From Paenarthrobacter sp. GOM3 (GTDB taxonomy: Bacteria > Actinomycetota > Actinomycetes > Actinomycetales > Micrococcaceae): a DNA stretch of 64,000 bases. Numbering within the stretch: position 1 is the stretch's first letter; each line of letters starts with the position of its first letter. The stretch is taken from positions 1,364,001-1,428,000 of the forward strand of contig NZ_CP136562.1 in assembly GCF_018215265.2 (NCBI RefSeq), given 5' to 3'. A program made the translations under genes and the position numbers. The notes beneath the pieces were generated by a model that was not told the origin of the DNA, did not search any database, and saw nothing but the letters and a program-made list of their open reading frames with translations. Below, in pieces: positions 18,470 to 26,868 of this stretch.

Positions 18470-18548
18470 CCCTGGACGAAGCCGGCGGCGACAGAGTCTT
18501 CTGAGACCGAGACTCTCCCCCCAGCCGTCGCCGGCTTCTAGGCCAGGG
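18470..18548 (+). promoter_or_regulatory. Nested stem-loop in leader of third LAL-like gene
   Basis: In the 469-bp gap before the third regulator gene (18142-18610) a roughly 79-nt region can fold into a nested hairpin: CCCTGG/CCAGGG (18470-18475 with 18543-18548), GAAGCCGGCG/CGCCGGCTTC (18478-18487 with 18529-18538), and an inner AGAGTC/GACTCT (18493-18498 with 18511-18516). It ends about 60 bp before the start codon. No other coding or RNA gene was supported in this gap. Confidence 0.55.
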
Positions 18549-18610
18549 ACCCGCGAATCGCGGAAACCCCAAACTTCCCGGACCATGGGACTGCTTCTAG
18601 TGGAGTGTGC

Positions 18611-21034
18611 ATGCTGCCGGATCCTTGGCTGGACGAAGAGACCGTCACAGCCGGACTGCGGCCATCGCCCATCCCGGACCGGACACAATTGCTGGACATC
18701 ATTCTTTCCTCAGTACCCTCACCATCAACCAACGGGATCGTGGTTGCAGGCGACAGGGGCTCGGGAAAGACCCACCTGCTGCTCTCCGTCAAGGCAGGAC
18801 TACCCGAGACCATGGATGTCCGTACTTTTGCGGGCAAGCCGGAATTGAAGACCATCCGGTATGGCGCATTGGGGGCCTTCGAAGCCGACGGCGGCGATTC
18901 CGTTCCGCCGGGCCTGCACGTCCTCCGGGCCCTCACCAGTTCGCTGGGGCCGGCCGAGCACCTGTACACCCCTCCTCCCGGACGACGCCGGAACAGGAAG
19001 CAGGCAAGGCCACCGTTGGTCCTGCTGGTGGACGACATCCACTACATCGACCCGGCGTCGTTGGCGGTCCTGTTGCAGCTCATTCCGGGCTTCGGGGCCA
19101 CCTTGGTTGCAACCGCCGACAGCCGCCGTCCGCTGCCCCAGGATCTCTACCAGCTCTGGGAGGACGGCTTCCTGGAGCAGTACTTCCTCCCCCCTTTCAC
19201 ATTCAGCGAAGCGCATGCCCTCTGCGAGGCGGTACTCGGCGGGCAGGTCCAGCGACGGGCCAGCAGCCTGCTCTCAGCCATGAGTGGCTTCAACGCGGGG
19301 CTGCTCTACCTGGCGATCGAAGACGCCCGAAGCGCCCGATTACTGGTGCAGCGGGAGGGCTTCTGGACCATCAACGTCCGCGCACACTGCGAGTGGCCTC
19401 GGGTTGTTGACCATGTCCGCACGGAAAATGCCGCGAGGACTTCCGAAGAACGGCAGGCCCTGGAACTCGTTGCGCTCGCCGAACCGGTGGGCCTGGACGT
19501 CGTGGAGCGGCACTTTGGCCAACGCGCCGTGGAACACCTCCTCGCGATGCAGTACATCAGGATGCTGGCCGGCAGCCCCCCGCTGCTCCGCACAAGTTCG
19601 TGGTTGCGTGGTGAGGCGACCCGCCTGTCGGTTCCCCGGTCCCGGAGCCTGGCGTTGCGCCTGGGAATCGAGGAGCCGGCGCTCACCAGGGAATCCGCCC
19701 CCACCCTGCTGCGGTGGATGACGTGGACGCTGGACTGTGGACTGACCCTTTCGGATGAACTGCTCCTGGCTGCGGCGCCTGCTGCTGATAAGCCGTCGAC
19801 GGCGGAACTTGCCATGCGGGCTGCGGCGGCTGTGACGGGGCCCGGGCACCGCGACGAAGCGAGGCTCCTGAGGGCCAGGGCGCTGCTCGCCGAGGGCCAG
19901 CTTCGCGAGGCCGCTCCCGAACTTCGTGAACTGGCTGAAGGCGGGGAGTCGGCGGCCGTGCAGTCCGACGCCACGCACCACCTCATGGCACTGGACCTCC
20001 TGGGGGCCGTTCCGGTCCACGGGCCGGCTGCCGTGGACGCCGCGGAACCGTGGTCCCTGATCACCGGCAACGTCCGGGACGCCGAATGGCTCTTGCTCGC
20101 CGGAGCCGCGCCGGAGGCACTTGAACGGTCCGTCGCTGCGATGGCGGCACTCGACGCGGACCCGGCCTTGGCGATGTTCCGGCCCGCAGTTCTGCTCCGC
20201 CACGTCATGTGCCTGCGGTACAACCTGGCGTGGGACAACATCGACGCACTCCTGGAGTGCCCCACCCCCTACGCCCTGCCGGCAAACTTGGCTTTGTGCA
20301 TGGACGTGGCCCGTGGATACGCGCAGCTGAGCCAGGGCCTTGCCCGTGCAGCGCGAAGCACCTTGAGGCCAGTGCTGGCAGAATTGTCCGACGCCGGCCT
20401 GCCGCCGGTACTCTCGCTGGCCGCCGCGTTGCTGGCCTACTCAGAGGCCCTGTGCGGCAATACAGAGGCGGCCTTGGAACGGGCCGAGCAAAGCGGGGCT
20501 GCACTTACCGGGCACGACCCCGAGGCGTTGCTGCCCCGGCTCAGCGCGCTCTACGTCGCTGCGGCCCGGGATTGCGTCTCAGGGCGGGATCACGCCTCCG
20601 GCCAGCCAGCGCACTTGCTCCAGCTCGCAGGAGAGAGCCACCGCGAGGGGGCCTTTTTGATCGAAGCCGAGGCGTTCTCCCTCATGACGCTGGACCCAAA
20701 CAGTACCGCCGTCGACGATCTGGAAATCCGGCGGCAGCTGGCCGAGGCAGCCGCGGCCCTCCATGGGGCGGCGGGTGCCTCGCTGGGGACGTTTGCCACA
20801 GCGTTGATGGGTGACGAGCCCAAGTTGTTTGAGGCAGCGGGCCGGAGCCTATCGGCCGATCGCCTGTTTGCCCACGCCGCCATGAGCTACTTGCGGGCCG
20901 CGCGCGGCTACGAGGCAAAGACCCGAAGTGCGGCCAGCCGCCGCGCCACGATGCTGGTCAACAGGTTGCTCATTGCTTTTGACAACGGTGTTGTTCCGCC
21001 GCTGGGGTGGGTACCGGGGAGGGCCGGCAGCTGA
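18611..21034 (+). CDS. STAND-type ATPase related to LAL regulators but without helix-turn-helix
   Basis: The 807-aa protein has Walker A VVAGDRGSGKTHLLL and Walker B VLLVDDIHYID, in the same N-terminal positions as in the two upstream regulators, and a similar helical middle region. It ends at LGWVPGRAGS without any LuxR-type helix-turn-helix; no such domain appears downstream in another frame, so this is not an obvious frameshift. ATG at 18611 is chosen because GGAG lies 5 bp before it; a GTG two codons upstream overlaps that GGAG. Possible roles include modulating its two paralogous neighbours or acting through protein contacts; both are inference. Confidence 0.75.
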   Translation: MLPDPWLDEETVTAGLRPSPIPDRTQLLDIILSSVPSPSTNGIVVAGDRGSGKTHLLLSVKAGLPETMDVRTFAGKPELKTIRYGALGAFEADGGDSVPPGLHVLRALTSSLGPAEHLYTPPPGRRRNRKQARPPLVLLVDDIHYIDPASLAVLLQLIPGFGATLVATADSRRPLPQDLYQLWEDGFLEQYFLPPFTFSEAHALCEAVLGGQVQRRASSLLSAMSGFNAGLLYLAIEDARSARLLVQREGFWTINVRAHCEWPRVVDHVRTENAARTSEERQALELVALAEPVGLDVVERHFGQRAVEHLLAMQYIRMLAGSPPLLRTSSWLRGEATRLSVPRSRSLALRLGIEEPALTRESAPTLLRWMTWTLDCGLTLSDELLLAAAPAADKPSTAELAMRAAAAVTGPGHRDEARLLRARALLAEGQLREAAPELRELAEGGESAAVQSDATHHLMALDLLGAVPVHGPAAVDAAEPWSLITGNVRDAEWLLLAGAAPEALERSVAAMAALDADPALAMFRPAVLLRHVMCLRYNLAWDNIDALLECPTPYALPANLALCMDVARGYAQLSQGLARAARSTLRPVLAELSDAGLPPVLSLAAALLAYSEALCGNTEAALERAEQSGAALTGHDPEALLPRLSALYVAAARDCVSGRDHASGQPAHLLQLAGESHREGAFLIEAEAFSLMTLDPNSTAVDDLEIRRQLAEAAAALHGAAGASLGTFATALMGDEPKLFEAAGRSLSADRLFAHAAMSYLRAARGYEAKTRSAASRRATMLVNRLLIAFDNGVVPPLGWVPGRAGS

Positions 21035-21122
21035 CGTGCTCTAAGGCACACCTGCTGCACCGCACGCCGGAGGTCTCCGTGGGATAATAAGGAGTCCCTG
21101 AAGGATTTCCAAGGAGCGTCCC

Positions 21123-22448
21123 TTGACTGCCGTATCAACCCCCGCCTCACTTCTACGGTCCGTGCCTGCCATGGACAATGCGGAGGTGTTGCGGATCCGG
21201 AACGACTTCCCGGTGCTGGATCAGTTGGTCAACGGCAAGCCTTTGATCTACCTCGATTCCGGGGCCACGTCGCAGAACCCGCTCAGCGTGATCGAGGCCG
21301 AGCAGGAGTACTACGAGCAACGCAATGCCGCCGTTCATCGTGGGGCGCACCACCTGGCTGTCGAAGCCACGGAAGTGTTCGAGGATGCCCGGCAGACTGT
21401 CGCGGACTTCATCGGCGCCAACTATGAAGAAACAGTGTGGACGTCCAACGCCACCGAAGGCCTCAACCTGGTCAGCTACGCCCTCTCCAACGCCACGTTG
21501 TGGGCAGCCCGGGGGCGTGGTGGTTCTGCCTTGAAGGAACTCGCCATTGGCCCTGGGGACGAGATCGTTGTCACCGAGATGGAGCACCACGCCAACCTGA
21601 TCCCGTGGCAGGAACTCGCCTTCCGGACGGGCGCCACGCTCAAATACATCCCCATCACCGACGACGGCGCGCTCCGCCTGGATGTTGCGGCGGAAATCGT
21701 GGGGGAGCGGACCAAAGTGCTGGCGTTCTCGCATGCCTCCAACGTCCTGGGAACCATCAATCCTGTGGCGGAGCTCGTGGCCCTGGCTCGTCGCGTCGGT
21801 GCTTTGGCAGTCCTCGATGCCTGCCAGTCAGTGCCGCACATGGCAGTCGACGTTAAGGCTCTGGACGTCGACTTCGCTGTGTTTTCCGGTCACAAGATGC
21901 TGGCACCGACGGGCGTCGGCGTCCTGTACGGCAAGCAGGAACTCCTCGATGTCCTGCCGCCGTTCCTGACCGGAGGTTCCATGATCACCACGGTCACCAT
22001 GGAACGGGCCGAGTACCTGCCCGCCCCGCAGCGGTTCGAAGCCGGAACCCAGCGCATCTCGCAGGCCGTGGCCCTGGCAACGGCCGTCAACTATCTCTCC
22101 GAAACCGGCATCGACCGTATCCACGCATGGGAATCGACTCTGGGCCAACGGCTGGTCAAGGGGCTCGAGAGCATCGACGGCATCCGCGTTGTGGGCCCTG
22201 CTTCCGGCGCTGAGCGCATTGGACTGGCCGCCTTCGACGTCGCCGGCGTGCACGCCCACGACGTCGGCCAGTTCCTTGACGATCGCGGAATCGCGGTTCG
22301 CGTTGGCCATCACTGCGCGCAGCCCCTCCACCGCCGCCTGGGCCTGACGGCCACCACCCGCGCAAGCACTTACCTCTACAACACCACGGACGACGTCGAT
22401 GCTTTCCTTGACGCCGTTTCCGGAGTCCGGGCCTACTTCCAGGCCTGA
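21123..22448 (+). CDS. sufS: Cysteine desulfurase, SufS type
   Basis: The 441-aa PLP-dependent enzyme releases sulfur from cysteine for Fe-S cluster assembly. The PLP lysine is in FSGHKMLAPTGVGVLYG; the persulfide-forming Cys is in RVGHHCAQPLHRRLG; LIYLDSGATSQNP is the standard N-terminal signature. The TTG start at 21123 is supported by AAGGAG 6-8 bp upstream. sufU follows after 44 bp. The SufBCD scaffold genes are not in the window. Confidence 0.93.
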   Translation: MTAVSTPASLLRSVPAMDNAEVLRIRNDFPVLDQLVNGKPLIYLDSGATSQNPLSVIEAEQEYYEQRNAAVHRGAHHLAVEATEVFEDARQTVADFIGANYEETVWTSNATEGLNLVSYALSNATLWAARGRGGSALKELAIGPGDEIVVTEMEHHANLIPWQELAFRTGATLKYIPITDDGALRLDVAAEIVGERTKVLAFSHASNVLGTINPVAELVALARRVGALAVLDACQSVPHMAVDVKALDVDFAVFSGHKMLAPTGVGVLYGKQELLDVLPPFLTGGSMITTVTMERAEYLPAPQRFEAGTQRISQAVALATAVNYLSETGIDRIHAWESTLGQRLVKGLESIDGIRVVGPASGAERIGLAAFDVAGVHAHDVGQFLDDRGIAVRVGHHCAQPLHRRLGLTATTRASTYLYNTTDDVDAFLDAVSGVRAYFQA

Positions 22449-22492
22449 AAACCGGGATTCCACCCAAGATACTTAGTTAGGCATCGCGCATC

Positions 22493-22948
22493 ATGAGTCT
22501 TGACCAGTTGTACCAACAGATCATCCTGGACCACTCCAAGCAACGGCACGGCAGCGGGCTCGCGGAAACTCCAGCTCCGGCCGGCGCCACCACCGGACAG
22601 TCGCATCAGCTGAACCCGGTCTGCGGGGACGAGGTCACGTTGCGGCTCGCGGTGTCGGACGGAACCGTTCAACAGATCAGTTGGGACGGCGCGGGTTGCT
22701 CCATCTCCATGGCCTCTGCTTCGGTGCTCAGCGACATGGGTGAGGGCATGTCGGTAGATGAGCTGCACTCGGTGATCGAGAATTTCCGGGAAGTCCTCCG
22801 TTCGCGTGGAAAAGCCCAGGCCGACCCCGAGATCCTGGGCGATGCCGCCGCGTTTGAAGGCGTCGCCCGCTACGCGGCCCGCGTCAAGTGCGCCATGATC
22901 TCCTGGGTCGCGGCCGAGGACGCCCTCAACCAGGCCACCACCACCTAG
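22493..22948 (+). CDS. sufU: Fe-S cluster assembly / sulfur-transfer protein SufU
   Basis: The 151-aa NifU-N-type protein has the three zinc-binding cysteines of SufU: NPVCGDEV, GAGCSISMAS and KCAMISW. SufU accepts persulfide sulfur from SufS, its upstream partner, and passes it to the SufBCD scaffold. Starts with ATG at 22493. It converges with nhaA, and only 24 bp separate the two stops. Confidence 0.92.
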   Translation: MSLDQLYQQIILDHSKQRHGSGLAETPAPAGATTGQSHQLNPVCGDEVTLRLAVSDGTVQQISWDGAGCSISMASASVLSDMGEGMSVDELHSVIENFREVLRSRGKAQADPEILGDAAAFEGVARYAARVKCAMISWVAAEDALNQATTT

Positions 22949-22965
22949 CCGTCCGCCGCAGCGGC

Positions 22966-22983
22966 CCCGCACTCAGGTGCGGG
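22966..22983. terminator. Short hairpin between convergent sufU and nhaA
   Basis: A CCCGCAC/GTGCGGG 7-bp stem with a TCAG tetraloop overlaps the nhaA stop codon and lies just past the sufU stop. It could end transcription from either side. Confidence 0.45.
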
Positions 22984-24283
22984 CGAAGACGTCAGGCACG
23001 CCGTCGCCGTCGTCGTCCCGTTCTTCGTCCGCCTGGACCTGGCGGTACCGCCGGTTGCGGGCCTTAAGTACGACGGCGGCCAGCAGCGCCGAGATCAGGG
23101 AACCTGCCAGGATGGCCACCTTGGCGTGGTCGTTGTGCGCGGATCCGGCACCGAAACTCAGCTCGCCGATCAGGAGCGAGACGGTGAACCCGATGCCGGC
23201 GAGCAGGGCGAGCCCGAAGAGGTCGATCCACGCAATGCCCGAGTCCAGGCTGGCGCGCGTGGTCTTGGTGACCAGGAACGTGGTTCCGAAGACGCCCACG
23301 GCCTTGCCCACCACCAGGGCCGCCACGATGCCCAGGGCAACGGGGTCCTTAAGCGCCGCACCCATCCCGTCGAGTCCGCCCAGGGCTACGCCAGCGGAGA
23401 AGAACGCAAAGACAGGCACCGCGAATCCTGCGGAGAAGGGCCTGAGCTTGTGTTCGATGTGCTCGGCCAGGCCTTCGGCGGGTTCCCCCTTCTTTCCGCT
23501 GGCAAGGACGGGAACGGCGAAGCCCAGCAGGACTCCGGCCACAGTGGCATGGATACCGGAGGCGTGGACGAATCCCCAGGTGGCGAGGGCCAGGGGGAGC
23601 AGGAGGTACCAGTTGCGGATCCGCTTCTGGACGAGGAACGCGAACAGGCCAAGGGGAACCAGTGCCGCCACCAGCATGAGCGGCTGAAGCCCTGTTGAGT
23701 AGAAGAACGCGATGATGCCGATGGCGGTGAGGTCGTCCACCACGGCCAGTGTCAGCAGGAATGTGCGTAGCGCCGCGGGGAGGTGCGTGTTGATCACAGC
23801 AAGGACGGCCAAGGCGAAGGCAATGTCAGTGGCTGTGGGAATCGCCCAGCCCTGGAGGGTTTCCGGGCTGCTGAGGTTGAAGAGGACATAGATCAGGGCG
23901 GGGACCAACACTCCACCGACAGCTGCTGCCACCGGGACCACTGCCCGGGCCGGTTTGCGGAGTTCACCGGCGACGAATTCGCGCTTCAGCTCAAGGCCGG
24001 CGAGGAAGAAGAACACGGCCAGCAGCCCATCCGAGGCCCAGTGGCCGAGGCTGAGTTCAAGGTGCCAGGGTTCGTAGCCGATCTTAAAGTCGCGGAGGGC
24101 GAAGTAGCCGTCCGCTGCTGGGGAGTTCGCCCAGATGAGCGCAACCACCGTGGCTGCCAGGAGCAGGGCGCCGCCGACGGTTTCGGTGCGGAGGATGGAA
24201 AGGATGCGGCGGTACTCGGGGTAGCTGGACCGGGCAAAGACTTTGCTGGGCTGCCGGGGGGCTGCGGGGGGTTTCTGGGCCAC
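22973..24283 (-). CDS. nhaA: Na+/H+ antiporter NhaA
   Basis: The 436-aa integral membrane protein has about 12 hydrophobic segments and the NhaA core motif with paired aspartates ([19 protein letters not shown]) that bind ions, and [17 protein letters not shown] upstream of it. It exchanges internal Na+ or Li+ for protons and helps pH and salt tolerance. GTG start with GGAG 8-11 bp upstream. The C-terminus is charged ([13 protein letters not shown]), with no similarity I can name. A large palindrome lies about 90 bp upstream of the start. Confidence 0.93.
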   Translation of the reverse strand: MAQKPPAAPRQPSKVFARSSYPEYRRILSILRTETVGGALLLAATVVALIWANSPAADGYFALRDFKIGYEPWHLELSLGHWASDGLLAVFFFLAGLELKREFVAGELRKPARAVVPVAAAVGGVLVPALIYVLFNLSSPETLQGWAIPTATDIAFALAVLAVINTHLPAALRTFLLTLAVVDDLTAIGIIAFFYSTGLQPLMLVAALVPLGLFAFLVQKRIRNWYLLLPLALATWGFVHASGIHATVAGVLLGFAVPVLASGKKGEPAEGLAEHIEHKLRPFSAGFAVPVFAFFSAGVALGGLDGMGAALKDPVALGIVAALVVGKAVGVFGTTFLVTKTTRASLDSGIAWIDLFGLALLAGIGFTVSLLIGELSFGAGSAHNDHAKVAILAGSLISALLAAVVLKARNRRYRQVQADEERDDDGDGVPDVFART

Positions 24284-24375
24284 GAAGGGCTCCTTAACTC
24301 GCGGGAATCAGTCGGTCAAAGGGGAGCACAATGACTCCGCCGACCAGACTTCCCGGCACACCAATATCCATCTTA

Positions 24376-24441
24376 CCCAACTAGGGGACAGCAAATGCTC
24401 CACTGAGGGCTCAATGGAGCATGTGCTGTCCCCTAGTTGGG
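24376..24441. repeat. 66-nt near-perfect palindrome
   Basis: Left arm 24376-24402 and right arm 24415-24441 pair over 27 positions with a single mismatch (24394 versus 24423), and the 12-nt loop can add TGAG/CTCA. The arms begin CCCAACTAGGGGACAGCA and end with its exact complement. It lies between the stop of the SCO4848-like gene and the nhaA start, on their shared minus strand, with no T tract. It could be a REP/MITE-type element, an operator, or an attenuator of nhaA. Confidence 0.92.
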
Positions 24442-24452
24442 TGGGGGAGGCG

Positions 24453-24674
24453 TTAGGCGACCAGGCCTGCGACGCCAATGGCCGCCGTGGCGAGGCCAAG
24501 CACCATGGAGATGGTGACCAGCACGACGTGGACCGTGAGGAACTTGGTTGCCTTGCCGGCAGCGTCCCGGGCGCGGGGGTCCTTCATGACGCGCTTCAGG
24601 AACTGCGGCCAGACAGCCAAGGACCAGACGCCGGCAACGATCAGGACAACGGCCAGGATCGCCGGAATCTCCAC
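24453..24674 (-). CDS. SCO4848-family small membrane protein
   Basis: The 73-aa protein has two hydrophobic helices (residues about 5-25 and 50-72) joined by a basic loop (FLKRVMKDPRARDAAGKATK). This matches a conserved actinobacterial family of unknown function. GTG start at 24674, one base after the end of the DUF2505 gene, so the pair is translationally coupled. Confidence 0.8.
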   Translation of the reverse strand: MEIPAILAVVLIVAGVWSLAVWPQFLKRVMKDPRARDAAGKATKFLTVHVVLVTISMVLGLATAAIGVAGLVA

Positions 24675-24675
24675 G

Positions 24676-25173
24676 CTAGTGGCTTTCGAGCCAGGCCTGG
24701 GCCTGCTGCGACTGGATGTTCAGGGCCTTGCCCACCATGGGCTCCGCGGCGTCGGCGATCTTTCCGCCCAGGAACGGCACCGAAGAGGACACGGTGCCAT
24801 CGAGTTCGATCCGCGTGCTGGTGCCGTCGGCCACCAGGCGCTGGACGGCGGTCACGTCAAGGGGAGCACCGGAGATCTTCAGCGCGATGTTGCTGGAGCG
24901 TGAGCCGTCAGCAGCAGGAGCTTCCCACTGTTCCTTCTGGGTGACCGTCAGGGTTTCGCCAACGAACTTGCGGGCAATGTCCGGCAGGCGGGTGGTGGGC
25001 AGGGTGCGGACCGTGGTGGTGTTGAACGCACCTGCGGGGTCGCCTTCGATGGTGAACGATTCCAGGGAGCCGCCAACCAGTTCACTGGTGTGGCGCAGGA
25101 AATCCTCGTCGATGAATACGGCCGCTACGCGGTCGACACTGTGCGGCAGGGTGGTGGATGCACTCAGGGCCAT
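24676..25173 (-). CDS. DUF2505 family protein
   Basis: The 165-aa protein, predicted soluble, matches the DUF2505 family common in actinobacteria (START/SRPBCC-like fold, possible hydrophobic-ligand binding), recognised from the N-terminal LPHSVDRVAAVFIDEDFLRH and the general beta-rich pattern. No catalytic residue is evident. ATG at 25173 preceded by GGAGG. Adjacent SCO4848 and this gene are probably one operon. Confidence 0.78.
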   Translation of the reverse strand: MALSASTTLPHSVDRVAAVFIDEDFLRHTSELVGGSLESFTIEGDPAGAFNTTTVRTLPTTRLPDIARKFVGETLTVTQKEQWEAPAADGSRSSNIALKISGAPLDVTAVQRLVADGTSTRIELDGTVSSSVPFLGGKIADAAEPMVGKALNIQSQQAQAWLESH

Positions 25174-25221
25174 GGGTCCTCCGTGGATGGTGTTGGTGAA
25201 GCTTCTTAGCTCCCAAACATC

Positions 25222-26760
25222 CTACGGGGTCTGGGTGGACACCCCTGAACCCTGCTCCTGCCCCGCGTCCTGCAGCGTTGTTGCGGCCGCCGAAATGTTG
25301 CGGGCCATGGACGGGAAGATGAACCCGTGGAACGGGTATACACCCAACCAGTACAGCCGGCCCGCCAACCCGCGGGGGAAGAAGATGGCGCGCTGCTTGT
25401 AGAGGCTGCCGTCGCCGTCGGGCTCCACGCCCAACTCCAGCCACGCGCCGCCGGGAGCCCGCATTTCAGCCCGCAGGCGGAGCAAATGCCCGCGGTCGAT
25501 GGCTTCGACGCGCCACCAATCCACCACCTCACCTGTGTTCAGCTTTTTCGGGTGCCGTCGGCCACGTAGGAGCCCGGCTCCGCCCTGCAGCTTGTCCAGC
25601 CAACCGCGTACCCGCCATGCCAAGGGCAGCGAGTACCAGCCGTTCTTGCCGCCGATGCCCTCAATGATGGTCCATACGTGTTCCGGTTTGGCTTCGCTGT
25701 GGAACGTCCGCTCGTCCAGGAATACCTTGTAACCGGCCCAGTTGGGGTCGCTCGGCAGCGGGTCCGCGTCGATACCCGCATTGGCCCAGGTGGTCTCCAC
25801 CTGCCCGTCCCTTTCCTTCCCCAGCGCCAAAGCGACGGCACGCCGGTAAGGCGTCAGTCCGCCGTCGGGCTGCGGAATGTAATGGTCGACGTCGTGCTCC
25901 CGCGACACTGCGTCATGCTGCAGCGACTGCACCAACGGCAGGGACATGGACAGCGGAATGGGGGTTACCAGTGCAACCCAAAGCCCGGCAAGCTTGGGTG
26001 CCGGAACAGGGAGCGCGATGACCAGGCGGCGGGGGAGCCCGCGTTCCACGGCGTACTCGTTCATCATCTCCTTGTACTTCAGGACCTCGCGCGAACCGAT
26101 GTCGAAGGAACGGTTCAGTTGCTCCGGGAGGGCGGCGGCCGCTACCAGGTAGTGCAGGACATCCCGGACCGCTATGGCTTCGATGCGGTTGTTGACCCAG
26201 CTTGGTGCCGGCATGACGGGCAGGGTGTCGGCGAGGTGCCGGATCATTTCAAAAGAGGCGGACCCCGAACCGATCACCACACCGGCCTGGAACACGATCG
26301 CATTGACCGGGGATTCGAGGAACACCTTGCCCACGGTCTCCCGCGAACGCATGTGGGTGGACAGTTCCGTGTTCTCCGGGTGCAGGCCGCCCAAGTACAC
26401 GATCCTGTCCACACCAGCCTCCGCCGCTGCTCCAGCGACGAGCCGCGCCATGGCTTCTTCCTTGGCTTCGAAACCGCTGCCCGAGGCCATGGAATGCACC
26501 AGGTAATACAGGACCTCCACACCGCTGAAGGCGTCGGCCAGACCTTCGGAGTCGGACAGGCTGCTTTCCACGATCTCGACGTCGTCATGCCACGGCACGT
26601 CCGCGATCTTCTGCGGCGTACGGACCAGGACTTTGACCCGGTGGCCCGCTTCGAGGAGCCGGGGAACCAGCCGCCCGCCGATGTAGCCGGTGGCGCCCGT
26701 GACCAGCACGGTCCTGGGCTGTTGGGGGCTATTGGAATGCGTCGCTTCGGAAGGTTGCAA
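25222..26760 (-). CDS. NAD(P)-binding SDR-like protein with DUF2867 domain
   Basis: The 512-aa protein starts with an extended-SDR/NmrA Rossmann fold (VLVTGATGYIGGRLVPRLL, about residues 17-36) and a C-terminal DUF2867 domain (about 340-500; FLDERTFHSEAKPEHVWTII, GWLDKLQGGAGLLRGRRHP). A TTG start at 26760 with AGGAG 6 bp upstream is the best start. Proteins of this type are widespread in actinobacteria and often sit in carotenoid, lipid or redox contexts, but no substrate can be stated. It is divergent from mfd. Confidence 0.83.
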   Translation of the reverse strand: MQPSEATHSNSPQQPRTVLVTGATGYIGGRLVPRLLEAGHRVKVLVRTPQKIADVPWHDDVEIVESSLSDSEGLADAFSGVEVLYYLVHSMASGSGFEAKEEAMARLVAGAAAEAGVDRIVYLGGLHPENTELSTHMRSRETVGKVFLESPVNAIVFQAGVVIGSGSASFEMIRHLADTLPVMPAPSWVNNRIEAIAVRDVLHYLVAAAALPEQLNRSFDIGSREVLKYKEMMNEYAVERGLPRRLVIALPVPAPKLAGLWVALVTPIPLSMSLPLVQSLQHDAVSREHDVDHYIPQPDGGLTPYRRAVALALGKERDGQVETTWANAGIDADPLPSDPNWAGYKVFLDERTFHSEAKPEHVWTIIEGIGGKNGWYSLPLAWRVRGWLDKLQGGAGLLRGRRHPKKLNTGEVVDWWRVEAIDRGHLLRLRAEMRAPGGAWLELGVEPDGDGSLYKQRAIFFPRGLAGRLYWLGVYPFHGFIFPSMARNISAAATTLQDAGQEQGSGVSTQTP

Positions 26761-26868
26761 GAGAACTCCTGTGGCTGGGGGAGGGGTAGGCTGGAATGAC
26801 CCGGCATTCTGACGAATTTCCGGGCATTTGTGTTGCCTGCCCTTGGAACCACCCTAGGAGTTTCAGCC

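Noticed and set aside
18611..21034. Frameshift hiding a helix-turn-helix in the third LAL-like gene
   Set aside because: No LuxR-type helix-turn-helix signature was seen after the stop in any frame up to sufS.
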